Translations under genes and position numbers: made by a program
Notes under the pieces: generated by a model
What the model was told of the DNA's origin: nothing
The model's database searches: none
Seen by the model: only the letters and a program-made list of their open reading frames with translations
In this document: positions 22,194 to 34,664 of the stretch, piece by piece
Layout: every line of letters starts with the position of its first letter
How positions within the stretch are numbered: the stretch's first letter is position 1
Assembly (NCBI GenBank): GCA_021613535.1
Contig: CP075494.1
Span: 3,844,001-3,908,000 of the forward strand
Source: Adineta vaga
Lineage: Eukaryota; Rotifera
Direction of reading: 5' to 3'
Length of the DNA: 64,000 nucleotides

Positions 22194-25100
22194 ATGTTGT
22201 ATTTATTAATATTCTTTATTGTAAAACTAGCGCTTATTAAAGCTTCACCAAATTATCATCTTTACTTTACTGATAGGACTACTAGTCATAAACTAAGATA
22301 TGATTGTTTATTTTATTCAATCACAGATAATATTGTTAATTATGAAGAACCATTCACATTTTCTCGTGAAACTATACCATATTGTATTAGTCCAGAGACA
22401 GCGTCAACTTCTTGGAATGATTCAATTGGATTAGGAACTGAGCTATCGTTTGAAATATTGCGTCAACAAAATATAAGTAGTCAACAGCTCTTTGATTGGT
22501 CTGCTTCTATGGATGTAATTGAACAATATGAGATTTATTTACAAAATCCGTATGAATCATTATCTACACAAACATTTTATAACTGTTCCACACCATGGTT
22601 TGGACCTGTATGTCAGTATAAGTTTAGTATACCACACACGTTTGCTGCTATTATTACTGCTATTTTCGGTGCTAAAAAATATGTTGATCGTATGCAGAAT
22701 ACGCATACATGTTATAAAATTTTAAACTGTATTCGTGAACCTTCATCATCTTGTCTTGATTGGCGTGAGATCTGTAATGGTGTTATCGATTGTACAAATG
22801 ACGGAGTTGATGAGAAATATTGTTATGAACTTGAAATGCAAGAATGTACTGAAAATGAGTATCGATGTCGTAATGGCCAATGTATTCCAAGTCAATTTTT
22901 TCATGATAATATTATTAACCCGGATTGTCTTGATCAATCGGACGAAAAATCTTCTCTTCAATATCCACTTATGTGTGACGGTGATCCATCATTTCGTTGT
23001 GAGGAGATAGTATGCAGGAATTTGTTTGAATTTCCTTGTGGAGATGGAACTTGTTCATCAGAAATTATGCCCTCCTATTATTTTGTATGCAATTCTGGTC
23101 GCGATTTCAGAATGACACAAGCTATGCTGGAACATAAATATAATTCTCATATTCGTGTTGCTTGTTGGATGGCATTAATATGTCATCTAAAGTACAATCA
23201 TATTTTCCCTTATATTAACTGTGGCGATATTTGTCAAGATTTAGATGGCTCATGTACTGATATAATTTCGCAAGAATGTCCGATTCATTTTATATTTCCA
23301 ATGAGTTCAATTACACCAAGTTACATATATTTCGCTTATACAAATGATCGTTCGAGCATAACAGATATACCCGCACCTGATTATCTGTGTTACGACAGAG
23401 AGATTTGTCCCTTTCTACCTTTTTCAATTATGATTAATAACCGTACTTGTCATGACTTTCAAAAACTTAATTACATTCCGTATTATAATTTACCAGGTAT
23501 AAATAATCAAACAGAAAAGAATTTTTTCCATGGATGTATTTCTTATGGGAAGATGGATAACGTAAAACTTTGTCAGAATCCAGCATTGTACCGTTGTATG
23601 AGTTCAGAAAAATGTATATCAAAACATCGACTTGTCGATGGTATTCAAGATTGTTTTCATGGTGATGATGAAACTTATAGTAGTAGTTGTATGCTTAATC
23701 ATCAACATCGATTTAGATGTACATCAGAGTTAAATCGATGCATTGCACCAATTAATGTAGGAAATTTCATATGGGATTGTTTAGGCGGTGAGGATGAAAT
23801 TAACAAACGCGGTACTGATCATCATAAGTCAATAACTTTTCCAATGTTTTGTGATGGATTTTTCGACATGCGATTTGATAGAAATGCTATCGAAACGGAT
23901 GAAACAAACTGTGAATCATGGCCTTGCATAAATCAGTATACACGTTGCAATGGTCATTCTAATTGTCGAAATGGTGCAGATGAATTGAACTGTGGTCAAA
24001 CTGTGTGTTCTCTTGATACACATCCATGTGTTTCGCCTATCACAAATCAATTAATATGTATAGGACTTAATAAGACTGGAGATGGGCACATTGATTGTCT
24101 TGGGGCATCTGATGAACGTTACATTTGTAGACAATCTATGAGTTTTAAGCCGACGGAACAATTTAACTGCTGGAATCACAGTATGTGCTTGTCAAGTGAA
24201 GCACTTTGCGATGAACAGCCTAATTGTTTATATGGAGATGACGAACAATTCTGTGAAAAAATTTATAATCCATTTGATATAAATACTCGATGTGATTCAG
24301 TATGGAATGGATATCGTTCAGCGAGTGAAGAATTTCTCTGTAGTCTTACTGATGAAGGTAAGCCAGAAACTGTATACTTTGCACTGCAAAACGTTACCGT
24401 TCAACCGTTGCCCAATATGATTTCTCCTATTCATACTCCATTTCTTGTTACGAAGCATCAAATGTCTAAACGACAAAATATAAATTTTATGGATTTAGTT
24501 TCTTATTGTAATCGAGGCATTGTTGTATATGAAAATGAAACTGAAAACAAAAAATGTCTTTGTCCACCTAGTTATTATGGAGAACGATGCGAGTATCAAA
24601 CTGATCGCGTAAGTATAACAATGCAAATTCAAAGTACTGAATTACGTACTATTTATTCCATTGTACTAATATTGGTCGATGATGTTGGACATATACATTC
24701 AGTAGAACAACATAGTTATTTGTCTATGCGTGACTGTGCAAATAAGATCAATACATATCTTCTTTATCAACATCATCATAAAGAATTGAATGGAAAATCT
24801 TATTTCGTACATATACATATATTTGATAAATTAACATTGAAATATCGTTTTAGTTGGTCATTTCCATTATTATTTCTTTTCTTGCCTGTACAACGTTTAG
24901 CTATACAAGTGATTGTTCCAAATCGTGAGTTTAAAAAAATAAGAAATTGTCCATTAAAATGTTTTCATGGTCGATGTCAACAATTTCTTAATAACTTAAC
25001 ATATTTCTGTCAATGTGATCGACATTGGTCAGGACCATTATGCTCTATTCAATCGAATTGTGATTGCTCAGATAATTCACTTTGTATTGGTTCGATTCAC

Positions 25101-26876
25101 AATCGATCTATTTGCATTTGTCCACTTTACAAATTTGGTTCATATTGTTATCTTACTCAATCAGTATGTCAACCAGAAACGTGTAAAAATCAAGGTACGT
25201 GTGTTCCGACTGATGAACGTATAAGCAATACGGAATTTACTTGCATATGTAAAGAAGGATACACTGGATTAAGATGTGAAAATATTGATATGCGTTTAGT
25301 GATTTCATTTTCATATGATATGATTATTCCACCTTCTATATTTGTACATTTTATTACTACATTTACTAATGCATACCCTCAACGAACAACAACCATCAAA
25401 AAGATTGGATTTGATCAAAACAGTGTAATTCTCTATAGATCTGATCCTTTTCACATGATTTTTGTTCAGTTTTCCAGTAATTACTATTTACTATACACTC
25501 AGAACGATAATAACAATTTAAAAAACTACAACCAATCAGTAATTATATTAGATTCTGTATCAACTAGTCAACGTTGTCCATCGATTAAAGATCTATTGAA
25601 TACAACGATATTTTCCTTTTCACGTTTTCGTTTTGTGAAATATTATCATTTACCTTGTCAAGAACGATCAACATTGAATTGTTTTTACGATGATATCTAC
25701 TTGTGTTTGTGTAATCTGGATAGACATGCAAATTGTTTCGAATTTGAACACAATATTACATATAATTGCAAAGGTATTGACTATTGTGATAATAAAGCAA
25801 TATGTCTTCAAAATAATCCAACTTGTCCCGACACAGTTGTTTGTTCATGTTCTGAATGTTTCCATGGTTCACGATGTCAGTTTACTACGAAAGGTTTTGA
25901 ACTATCATTAGATACTATTCTTGGTTATCATCTTCATCCTAATGTCGCTTTTATACGTCAACCACCAGTTGTTAAAGTAAGCATAGGATTAACAATGTTT
26001 ATATTATTAGCTGGTCTTATAAGTAATAGTTTGACAATAATAACTTTTAAAGTAAATAAAATTTCTAATGTTGGTTGTGACATCTATATTCCGGTTTTAT
26101 CAATTAACTCTATTATCATTGTAATTATTTCTACCATAAAGTTTTGGTTACTAATTGCATTAAAAATGACTTTTATTACTAACAGAATGGTTCTTAATAC
26201 TAATTGTATTTTAATAGAATTTTTATGCAAAGCCCTATTAAGCACAACTGATTGGCTCAATGCAAGTATTGCAATTGAACGAGCATATTCGGCTATTAGA
26301 GGTGTCTACTTTAAGAAAAAATTGAGTCGACAACGTGCTAAATGGATAGTTTTAATGGTTTATCTGGTGAATTTTACTAGTCTTATTTATGATCCTTTTC
26401 ATCGAGAATTGATTGATGATAAGGAAGAACAACGTACGTGGTGTGTCGTGAATTATTCAAAAATCTTACAAAATTTCAGTACATTTATTAATGTTTTCCA
26501 CTTTTTAAGTCCTTTTGTAATCAATATCATTTCAACAATTACCATTATTGTTGTTGTAACTAAACGTCGTTCTGCAGCTCAGAAAAATAATTCTTTTAAA
26601 GAACATTTACGTCAACAACTTGATCAACACAGACATTTATTAATCAATTCTTGTGTTCTAGTTATCTTGGGTTCACCACGTTTAATTATTTTATTTGTAA
26701 CGCGTTGTATGAAATCAGCAGGTGAACCATGGCCATTTCTAGCTGCATATTATATCTCATTTATACCATCATTTCTTTCGTTTTTTGTATTCGTTCTTTC
26801 GTCCAAAACGTATACTCAAAAGTTTGTCAATGTTATAAGAAGATTACAACGCAAAAATCGATGGCTCCGTCGTTAA
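22194..26876 (+). CDS. LDLR-A/EGF/seven-transmembrane receptor
   Basis: A single intronless ORF of 1560 residues from the chosen ATG (MLYLLIFFIVKLALIKAS, signal peptide); the frame is open 60 codons further upstream. An N-terminal lectin-like stretch is not recognised. Then come several LDL-receptor class A repeats (DWREICNGVIDCTNDGVDEK, YRCRNGQCIP...DCLDQSDE, TRCNGHSNCRNGADELNC). A region of about 500 residues contains EGF-like modules: CFHGRCQQ...CQCDRHWSGPLC, CICPLYKFGSYC, and CKNQGTCVP...CICKEGYTGLRC. A second region ends in FHGSRCQF. A 7TM domain starts at about residue 1260 (IGLTMFILLAGLISNSLTII) with ASIAIERAYSAI at the end of TM3, and TM7 is FIPSFLSFFVFVLSSKTY. This architecture suggests a cell-surface receptor with a large adhesive ectodomain. 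No GAIN/GPS cleavage motif was seen. A decayed relative lies at 58.7-59.8 kb. Confidence 0.85.
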   Translation: MLYLLIFFIVKLALIKASPNYHLYFTDRTTSHKLRYDCLFYSITDNIVNYEEPFTFSRETIPYCISPETASTSWNDSIGLGTELSFEILRQQNISSQQLFDWSASMDVIEQYEIYLQNPYESLSTQTFYNCSTPWFGPVCQYKFSIPHTFAAIITAIFGAKKYVDRMQNTHTCYKILNCIREPSSSCLDWREICNGVIDCTNDGVDEKYCYELEMQECTENEYRCRNGQCIPSQFFHDNIINPDCLDQSDEKSSLQYPLMCDGDPSFRCEEIVCRNLFEFPCGDGTCSSEIMPSYYFVCNSGRDFRMTQAMLEHKYNSHIRVACWMALICHLKYNHIFPYINCGDICQDLDGSCTDIISQECPIHFIFPMSSITPSYIYFAYTNDRSSITDIPAPDYLCYDREICPFLPFSIMINNRTCHDFQKLNYIPYYNLPGINNQTEKNFFHGCISYGKMDNVKLCQNPALYRCMSSEKCISKHRLVDGIQDCFHGDDETYSSSCMLNHQHRFRCTSELNRCIAPINVGNFIWDCLGGEDEINKRGTDHHKSITFPMFCDGFFDMRFDRNAIETDETNCESWPCINQYTRCNGHSNCRNGADELNCGQTVCSLDTHPCVSPITNQLICIGLNKTGDGHIDCLGASDERYICRQSMSFKPTEQFNCWNHSMCLSSEALCDEQPNCLYGDDEQFCEKIYNPFDINTRCDSVWNGYRSASEEFLCSLTDEGKPETVYFALQNVTVQPLPNMISPIHTPFLVTKHQMSKRQNINFMDLVSYCNRGIVVYENETENKKCLCPPSYYGERCEYQTDRVSITMQIQSTELRTIYSIVLILVDDVGHIHSVEQHSYLSMRDCANKINTYLLYQHHHKELNGKSYFVHIHIFDKLTLKYRFSWSFPLLFLFLPVQRLAIQVIVPNREFKKIRNCPLKCFHGRCQQFLNNLTYFCQCDRHWSGPLCSIQSNCDCSDNSLCIGSIHNRSICICPLYKFGSYCYLTQSVCQPETCKNQGTCVPTDERISNTEFTCICKEGYTGLRCENIDMRLVISFSYDMIIPPSIFVHFITTFTNAYPQRTTTIKKIGFDQNSVILYRSDPFHMIFVQFSSNYYLLYTQNDNNNLKNYNQSVIILDSVSTSQRCPSIKDLLNTTIFSFSRFRFVKYYHLPCQERSTLNCFYDDIYLCLCNLDRHANCFEFEHNITYNCKGIDYCDNKAICLQNNPTCPDTVVCSCSECFHGSRCQFTTKGFELSLDTILGYHLHPNVAFIRQPPVVKVSIGLTMFILLAGLISNSLTIITFKVNKISNVGCDIYIPVLSINSIIIVIISTIKFWLLIALKMTFITNRMVLNTNCILIEFLCKALLSTTDWLNASIAIERAYSAIRGVYFKKKLSRQRAKWIVLMVYLVNFTSLIYDPFHRELIDDKEEQRTWCVVNYSKILQNFSTFINVFHFLSPFVINIISTITIIVVVTKRRSAAQKNNSFKEHLRQQLDQHRHLLINSCVLVILGSPRLIILFVTRCMKSAGEPWPFLAAYYISFIPSFLSFFVFVLSSKTYTQKFVNVIRRLQRKNRWLRR

Positions 26877-27243
26877 CCTTCTCTTACTTTGATATGGAAA
26901 CAAACTTTAACGAACGATTATATCGTATTTAAACGTGCTTTGAATTATTTATAGAGTTGCATCTGCATTCACACTTATCACTTTACAAAACCTTCTAGTT
27001 CATCTGAAAATGATGTCATATGAAAACCATTTCAGAGAAATATATTCGAAAATAAAGGGTGAATATGCTGAGTTAAAATCAAAATAGATCATTTTTCAAA
27101 ATCAGAGTATATGAATGTATATAGATATCTCAATCATTCTTTGAAAAGCATGACTGAAAGTGATGTGTTTTTTATATTTTTCTAATCATCATTTTGTAGA
27201 TAACGAATAGGACAAACTTTTTCTGATACATAGATTAAAAGCT

Positions 27244-27351
27244 ATGAATTGTATTGTATTTAGTATTGGAGCTATTCTTCTGACAATCAATTGTCAATAT
27301 GACGATGCCACTATTGACATTATATTCTCTACATTAGAGGTCAAACAATGA
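27244..27351 (+). CDS. Possible small secreted peptide ORF
   Basis: 35-codon ORF starting MNCIVFSIGAILLTINC, which looks like a signal peptide, then an acidic tail to a stop. It could be a first exon, a relic or chance. Nothing downstream on the plus strand supports a continuation before the minus-strand gene. Confidence 0.2.
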   Translation: MNCIVFSIGAILLTINCQYDDATIDIIFSTLEVKQ

Positions 27352-27430
27352 AATTTAACCAAATAATCTCTATTTGAGTAATGCAATATTCAAATGTTAT
27401 CTACAGATTTTATTGATTTTTAACAGAAGA

Positions 27431-29377
27431 TCAAAACCAAATGAACATTTTTGATAAAGTAAGATGAACATAAAAAGCATATGGATGATATTTTAAATAA
27501 GTATTTTGAATAAGCCAATCGAATAATTTTTCTTTCGAAGCAAATTCTACATAAGAAATTTGTGTTGTAAAATGAAATAATTTTGATAGAAGTGATATTT
27601 TTTCATTTCGATCAAAAAGTCTTTTCAAACAAGTATTATATGAAATATGATCTGATGGAAATAATATTTCGAAATATTGAACATTAGGAAATTGATATGC
27701 AAAATCGATTAGTTCGTTTTCATCAGTTAAACGACGTTCAACAATTAAATGACGAACTGTTGGTTGAATACAAATTTGCGATGAAGTTAATATTGCTAAG
27801 AATAAAAATGAAGAAAAATGAATTCAATGATTGAGAATGTTATACTATCTTACGGAAATATTTTGTTAAAATAAGTTTTGAAATTCTTGATGGTAATTTC
27901 CTATGAACCATTGAACCAGTTGTGAGAGTTTTTGTTCGAATAAAATATTGATATAAATCATCGAATTCATTTGCTTTTGTAATTAATAAATGATCAATAT
28001 ATTGAGCACGTTTTACATCAGATTTAACTGTTGTATAACATCCACTTTGAACAAGTGGTAAACGTCGTTGATCATCTTTATTCGATGGCCATGGATAGGA
28101 ATACAAATGAATCCATTTATCTGATTCATTTATATAATTTACCGAATTCATTGACCATTGTGTAAAATTAATCAGAGATGTTATCTCTCTAATAATTCGA
28201 TGTGTCATTGTATAATCAAACGAATGAAGACGTGGAAAATATTCTTTAAGAATCGATTCAAGTAATGAACCATGACAAAAAGATGGATCAGGTGTATCGC
28301 GAATACTTAATGTTAAATCTATTAAATTCGGCATAAAACTGAATATGATCTTCAAATCATTGAAGAGAAGACCAATACGATGTTCAAAGAGACTAAATTT
28401 GGTTAATTGAAGACAAGTTGATGTTTTTATTGGAAAATTACAAGCTTCAAAGCAAATAAAATAATCAAAATACTATTTTGTTGATGTTTTCTTACCGAGT
28501 ATTCTTGGTTGAATCAAATGAATTATCATTGTTTGAACATTTGGAATAAGTCCATCCAATAGAATAAATAAATCATCGATTGTTTGAAGAAAAAGATTGA
28601 CATTACGAAGTGTTTGATGAGGTATTAATGATTTATTCAATATTATTCCATAATGATATTCTATAGAAATTGTATGAAGAGAAAACATTTCTGAATTAAA
28701 TAAAAATCGTGCAAGTGATATGTAACATTCTTCATTTACATCCGTATCGAATGCAAGACTTTCATCATCATCATCATTGATTAATTCTTGACGAATGTTT
28801 ATATGAAGAGATTCCAATTGAGATAAAATCCTTTCGTAAGAACGAAGAAATCGAAGATTGGCTTGTGAACAATGAATTAATTTCAATTCTTTTAAATAGT
28901 AGAAAATTGAATGTAGAATATCGAATGGTATATCAGAGAAAAAACGTTCTATTAAACAATTGATATGTTCGTTGCTTAAAACTAATGATTCAGGTCGAAA
29001 TGTAGTTGAAGAATAACACAATAAACTTCTAATATAATTATATTCATTATTGTTTATTTGATCAAATTTGATTTTCTTGTAATAATTACAAATCAGACGA
29101 TGAAGACGAAATTCTGCGTGTTCAGGTGTATAGAATGAAAAAAGAATATAAGCTGATGATAGATAACGACAAATTTGAAGAAGGATTTGATCCGATAGAT
29201 CAAGAAAAGTCGTTACATGATTATCAATATCCTTTGCAGATGTTGAATTTAATTTTAATAAAACAAAATCATCAATCATCGCTGGAAATACAAGACTTTT
29301 TTAAAAATATAAATGTAATTTTAATATAACAAAAGAAACTTACTATTTTCCTCAGAAGTATGTATTTTTGTTTTCAT
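27431..29377 (-). CDS. F-box-like/LRR-like protein
   Basis: Four exons, 29344-29377, 28496-29281, 27854-28444 and 27431-27795, all joined in phase, sum to 591 residues. The first exon is only 34 nt (MKTKIHTSEEN). The N-terminal region TFLDLSDQILLQICRYLSSA fits an F-box, the Skp1-binding motif of SCF ubiquitin ligases. The rest has irregular leucine-rich segments such as LKELKLIHCSQANLRFL and FMPNLIDLTLSIRD. Rotifer genomes carry large, fast-evolving sets of such proteins (recollection). The substrate is unknown. A related intact gene lies at 54597-56321, and a broken one at 39.3-40.2 kb. Confidence 0.7.
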
Positions 29378-30046
29378 ATTGAAAAAAGATTTCAGAATAA
29401 TGTTTTCTCATTCACTATTTATAGTGGAACGAATGAAATTCTATTGGTGAACTTTTTTTACTAACATTGGTCACTATGAACGAGATTTCATATAATTGAC
29501 CTGAACACATATAGATTGACCTTATAGTATTGATGAACTTCATTTGTTTGAAAAAAAACGGTCAATGTTTCTGAGCAATTCAAAAATGTCAATCAGTAAC
29601 AACAAAACCACTCGTTTTCGTTTTTGATTTTCATATGTAAAGAAAACAAGAGATTTGTGTATAAAAACTAAATCAATATTAAGATGATTGTAATTCATTG
29701 TGAATTTGAATTTTCTTAAAATTTTAACTGTTAATTCAAGGACTTGTTCAACTCTTCCTTGTGATATAATCGTATTTCCAAACTATCATTAGATTCGAGT
29801 TTTTCGATCTTGATTAACATTTGTTTGATAAGTATAGCATCTTAAGAGAGAATATTGAACATCAACCAATTGACGATACTCTCTCACTCTACTATGAGAA
29901 CAGAAAGATGTCGTTAATTTCTGATGTATTTTTTTTAACCATGAGAATCATTGGTTGATGTATAAGCAGCTTGTTCTTTTTTTTCTGAAGGACAAACGTA
30001 TTTTTTTACATTTAATAAAACAAGGCAAAAAGAACAGTAAGAAATT
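29378..30046. other. Divergent intergenic region
   Basis: Shared promoter region of the F-box-like gene (-) and the SLC3-like gene (+). AT-rich; nothing else recognised. Confidence 0.5.
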
Positions 30047-32472
30047 ATGGCTGAAAAAGTCGAAATAGATAAATCAATTCTTGCACCTGATGATATTCAT
30101 GAATCTTTATTAAATGATAAAAGTGATGTTCATGTAAAAGTTGGTCCTGTAGCAAATTTTTCTGCCGAAGAAGAAGGTAACGTTGAAGGACTTGATGAAT
30201 TAATTCAATATAAAAAACCGAAAGAAAATCAAGAATTTATTGGTTTAACAAAAGAAGTAAGATTTTTGTTTTTTTTAATTACAAGAGAAGATTTTTATTT
30301 TTTCTTCTTCATTAAGGAATTAAAACTTTATATAAATAATCCAAAATGGAAACGTATTCGTTGGATCATTGCTATTTTATATATTCTATTACTTTTATCA
30401 CTTTTAATTGGAGCAATTGTTTTGGTTATAACATTACCACGTTGTCCACCAAAACCGAATCTTCGTTGGTATGAAAAAGATATTATTTATGAAATTGATG
30501 TTCCTGTTTTTCGTGATTCAAATCAAGATGGAATTGGAGATATCAAAGGTTTGATTTTTATTAAAGAACAAGAAAAAAACGATGATCCTTGATTCTTTTT
30601 TTTTCTTCAGGTGTCGAAGAAAAATTGAAATATTTTGAAAAGAATCGAATAAAATCTCTTCTTTTTCAATCATCAATATTTAATACAACAGATGGACGAA
30701 CTCCTTATGATCAAAATATTGATTTAATGACATTGGATACAAAAATTGGAAATGATAAAGATTTACAAGATTTTATCAAGATTCTCAATCGAAAAGGTTT
30801 TTCTTCGTTCTTGTTTTTCTTCTGCTTCTATTGACTTGTATTTTCAATTTAAATAGATATGCATTTAATTATTGATTTACCAATATCATCAGCACCACTT
30901 CGTTCTACAGTAAGTGTAATAAGAAAAACAAATTTAATCTTTTAAAATGAAGACAATTTGAATAAATAAACTTTTTAGAATCCATGTTCCAGAAATAAAA
31001 ATGATCTTGGTTGTCGTTTTCTTGAAACATATGATCGATTTCCATTGGATTTCAAAGATAAAAAGATTTATGAAGAAGCCAAAGTAAGATTTCTCAATAG
31101 AAAGAAATAATTTCTTAAAAATAACAAAATCAATTTTTAGTCTCGCATTGAATATTGGTTAGTAACAAAAAAAGTTGATGGAATTCGTGTTAATCTTCCA
31201 CTTGAATTTAATTCATCAACATCTTCATATGATATTTCTTATTCTACTATTCAACAATGGAATAAACTTCGAGAAGAAATTGAAAAGAAAACCAAACCAA
31301 AGTAAAGAAAAGATTTTCCCTTTTCTTTTTTGTTAAAGAAAAAAAATTCTTTGTTTTTTCTTTTGAAAAGATTATTTCTTTATGATGTTCCATTTGGATT
31401 ACAAAAGTTTATTACGAATGATGATTTAAATAAGAAATCAGGACATTCTTTATATTTATCAAATAATCAACAAAGATCAATAATTGATGCATCCAGTTTA
31501 AATACAAGAATTCAATCATTTCAAAAATCTAAATTATCACAACCACAATTTTGGCAGGTTGGTTTGATAATGATCTTGAAGGAATTTTTGATTTTTCGTT
31601 TTTAGCTCGGATCAAAACGAAGAAGCGATGATTTAGGAATTATTCAAGAAAATCAATTATCAAAAGAAATAGTTTTAACTCTGACAATGTTATTAGGTGG
31701 AACACCTGTTGTTCTTTATGGAGAAGAAATTGGTCTTGATCAAGTAAGTTTTAACATATACAGATCGTTGTTTTCTTATGAAATATTTAGAAAATCTATC
31801 CGTTAATGTCTTGGACACCTGATCGACCATCTGGAGGATTTTCAGATTGTTCAACAGATACATGTCGACGTCGTTTTTCATTTAATCGAAATGATTTACC
31901 AAGAACAAGTGTTAAAGTAAAACAATTCTATGTTAATTAAATATTCTATTCCTTCCTTTTCTTTCCTCAAGCGTCAAGAAGCATTCGGTGGTGAATCAAA
32001 AGATTCTTTATTGAATGTTTTTCGTCATTTATCTCAAATACGTCAAAGTGAATCATTTCAACATGGATTATTACAAACAGGTTGTGATCGACAATCCAAT
32101 CTATTCTGGTTTATTCGAGAAGCACCTGGACATCGAGGATATGTTGTAAGATGTTCTTTATTTAATAAACAAACAAATTTTCTATATTATTTTTCTAAAA
32201 AAAAATAGGTCTTATTAAATTTAAATCCAAATCATATAAATGATTTAGCTCATATTTCATTAAATCGTTTAACAGATGAAGATGTTCCATTACATATCGA
32301 TAATGAATATCAATGGCCAAAATTAACTCTTCCAAGGTCAAATAAAACGCATGTTGATTCGGATAATTTATTAATTAATTCTCAATCAATCAATATCTTT
32401 TCCTGGGCACCAAAACTTGTTAAACCAGACGTTTTATATAAACGCGCAAAACAACATCAACATAATTGTTAA
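30047..32472 (+). CDS. SLC3-type amino-acid transporter heavy chain (4F2hc/rBAT-like)
   Basis: Eleven exons: 30047-30256, 30317-30548, 30611-30796, 30857-30909, 30979-31083, 31141-31301, 31371-31557, 31606-31743, 31791-31916, 31972-32145, 32209-32472. They sum to 611 codons without a break. It is a type II membrane protein: cytosolic tail, one membrane helix (IIAILYILLLLSLLIGAIVL), then an alpha-amylase-like ectodomain starting WYEKDIIYEIDVPVFRDSNQ (compare WWQ..xIYQI...F.DS..DG of the family). Later parts include TMLLGGTPVVLYGEEIGLDQ and MSWTPDRPSGGFS. The catalytic residues of true glucosidases are not obvious, as expected for the 4F2hc type. The ectodomain is compact. It should pair with an SLC7 light chain to traffic amino-acid exchange; that partner is not in the window. 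Confidence 0.82.
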
Positions 32473-33884
32473 TCTTAACACAAACATTTTTCCCCTCAAT
32501 TATTTCCTTATCGATTCACATGATTTTTTCAAATTTAACATTTTTCCTCATCCTTTAATCATTTAATCTAATATCAGAAAATAGTTTCATGCATGAATAA
32601 AATATTTTTTCTTATCATAGAATTTCTATGATAAGAATATAATAATAGAAATAAATGGTAAATGGGAATATGGTTTTTTTAGCTTCCATATGTTCGAATG
32701 CTCTCTTCTTTCTATATTCTTTATTTCTTCAAAAAGAAGTATACGCTGATGGTGCATCATCGATCTACCCTTTATATGAAACACTCTAAATATGAAATAA
32801 AATATACGTTGATTCATGAAAAGATATTGTCTCAATACTTGTTGAAAATGATTGAATCGGTCGAAGGTATATAATTATGAACTGAATAAGTGTTCCGTAG
32901 AAGCTTAAACTCATGGTACGAATATTTAATAGAAGAATATCAACTGTTTTATTATTTCTTTATTTGATCGAAATGCATGATAAATTCATCAACGATAGTG
33001 TGCTTTAATTTTCGAACATTTGTTGCGATAAATTAGAAGAATAAGTTCTTTTAATCTCGCAATATTTCAATGAAAAAGTTGTAAAGGTTTGGTAGAAAAT
33101 TGTTCGTTATTAAATTCCAAAACAAAAAAGAAGAAAAAGATTAAAATAAGAAAGTTACTTTTTTCTATATGTTCAATGGTACACCATTGAAACAAAAATA
33201 TTATAAATGTTCTAAGAATTTTTGGGATTGTACGCATCTTTTATTATCTACAATCATCGTTCTTAAATTCACTAGGATGCATTTTGGCAAACCAATGTAG
33301 AAATTAAATTTGAAAAAAAAGACAAATATTCCAGTTTATAGTTTTAATTTATGAGAACTAACCTTAAAAAAAACCATGCTTCCGACGATGTATGAGAAAA
33401 TAAGATTTTACCTGATATAACTGGTAAATCACACATGAATAGAAAGAGAAAGTTATATCAATAAGTTAGATAAATCATAAATGGATTAACATAGTTCTGT
33501 AACACTCAGGAAAGAAGGAAAAAGTTTGTCTATTAATTCTATATAATTTCCAACTCATAGTTTCCATTTTTTTCAAACTTAAAGGTCTTTGACTATTTAG
33601 ATATGACTTATAAAGTATATAGAATTAAGACTTAATGCTTTATTTCTGATATTGACTAAGTCAGTTCATTCTCTATCATATATATGTGTGTATATTTACG
33701 GTAATAGTGCTATATCAAAAGTACCAGTCTTTTCCTAGGTAAGTACATGTGCACTTATGAAATTTTCATAGCTTGAATTACTTTCAAAAGTGAAACGATG
33801 TACTGCATAGATAAAATCTTCTATAAAATATTTCTTATTTTTAGTGAACATCAAAACTCTTGTAATTTTACTTCGTTAATCATT
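32473..33884. other. Intergenic, no gene seen
   Basis: AT-rich spacer with AATAAA near 32597 that could serve the SLC3-like gene. No protein-like ORF on either strand. Confidence 0.5.
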
Positions 33885-34268
33885 ATGATGATTCCATATT
33901 TCAAGTATTTAATATGTATTCTGATTTTATTTGGTCAATTTCTCTGCGTTGAAGCCACTTCATCGTCTGATATAGATAATTGCACTGTAGAACACGATGG
34001 ACAATTATTAAAAGAAGGTCAACATATGGAAATCAAAGGAAAACTTTATAAAGTGGAAAGTTGTGCACTTCATCGAGCTTATCATGCATGTGGAGCTTAT
34101 CTTTTACAAATGGTCAGTATTGCTTGTGAAATTATCAAAAATCAAAGACCCGTATTTTCAAGTGTTACACGTGGCCGTAGATATGCACGACGAAAGTTAC
34201 TTACTGAAGCTTGTTGTGAAACTATATGTACTGTTGCTGAAATGACACGTTATTGTCCTTCACATTAA
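33885..34268 (+). CDS. Insulin-like peptide precursor
   Basis: 127-residue precursor in one exon; the ATG at 33885 is chosen because it opens a signal peptide (MMIPYFKYLICILILFGQF). The B-chain-like motif is HACGAYLLQMVSIAC (CG, then the second cysteine 12 residues after the first). A C-peptide region with basic sites (TRGRR, ARRK) follows, then the A chain EACCETICTVAEMTRYC, with the canonical CC-x3-C-x8-C spacing. Two extra cysteines (DNC and ESC) lie before the B-chain motif in an N-terminal extension of about 35 residues, which could form a fourth disulfide. It probably acts as a secreted hormone on an insulin-receptor-like kinase or relaxin-type GPCR. Assignment rests on cysteine spacing and processing sites. 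Confidence 0.82.
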   Translation: MMIPYFKYLICILILFGQFLCVEATSSSDIDNCTVEHDGQLLKEGQHMEIKGKLYKVESCALHRAYHACGAYLLQMVSIACEIIKNQRPVFSSVTRGRRYARRKLLTEACCETICTVAEMTRYCPSH

Positions 34269-34664
34269 GATAGTTTTTATAATATTAATAATATTTTTTA
34301 TGCAATATGTTTATTATTAAATAAACAAATCGATCTATAGAATTATAAAGTAATACAATTTTCGTTTCACTTGTTGTATATTGAATTGTTATTTTATCTT
34401 TGGTTCTGTTAATAAACTGAATTTTCATATCAAATTCTATTAGATTTAACATCAAAGCAATCTTATTAATTTAGATATCATGTGTTTTATAGATGATGTT
34501 ACTACTGCGGCATTTTTTGTTTGTTTTATTGAGATTCTAATGACAAACTGCAGAAGTAACGGTGACATTCACTACACTCTTACATTATACACAGATAATT
34601 TGTATACGCAATACAGAGAACGAGAATTACTTGATAGACAAACGTAGTATCACATCATCATAGC
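34269..34664. other. Short intergenic region between convergent genes
   Basis: AT-rich; AATAAA-like signals after the insulin-like gene near 34319. No gene seen. Confidence 0.5.
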
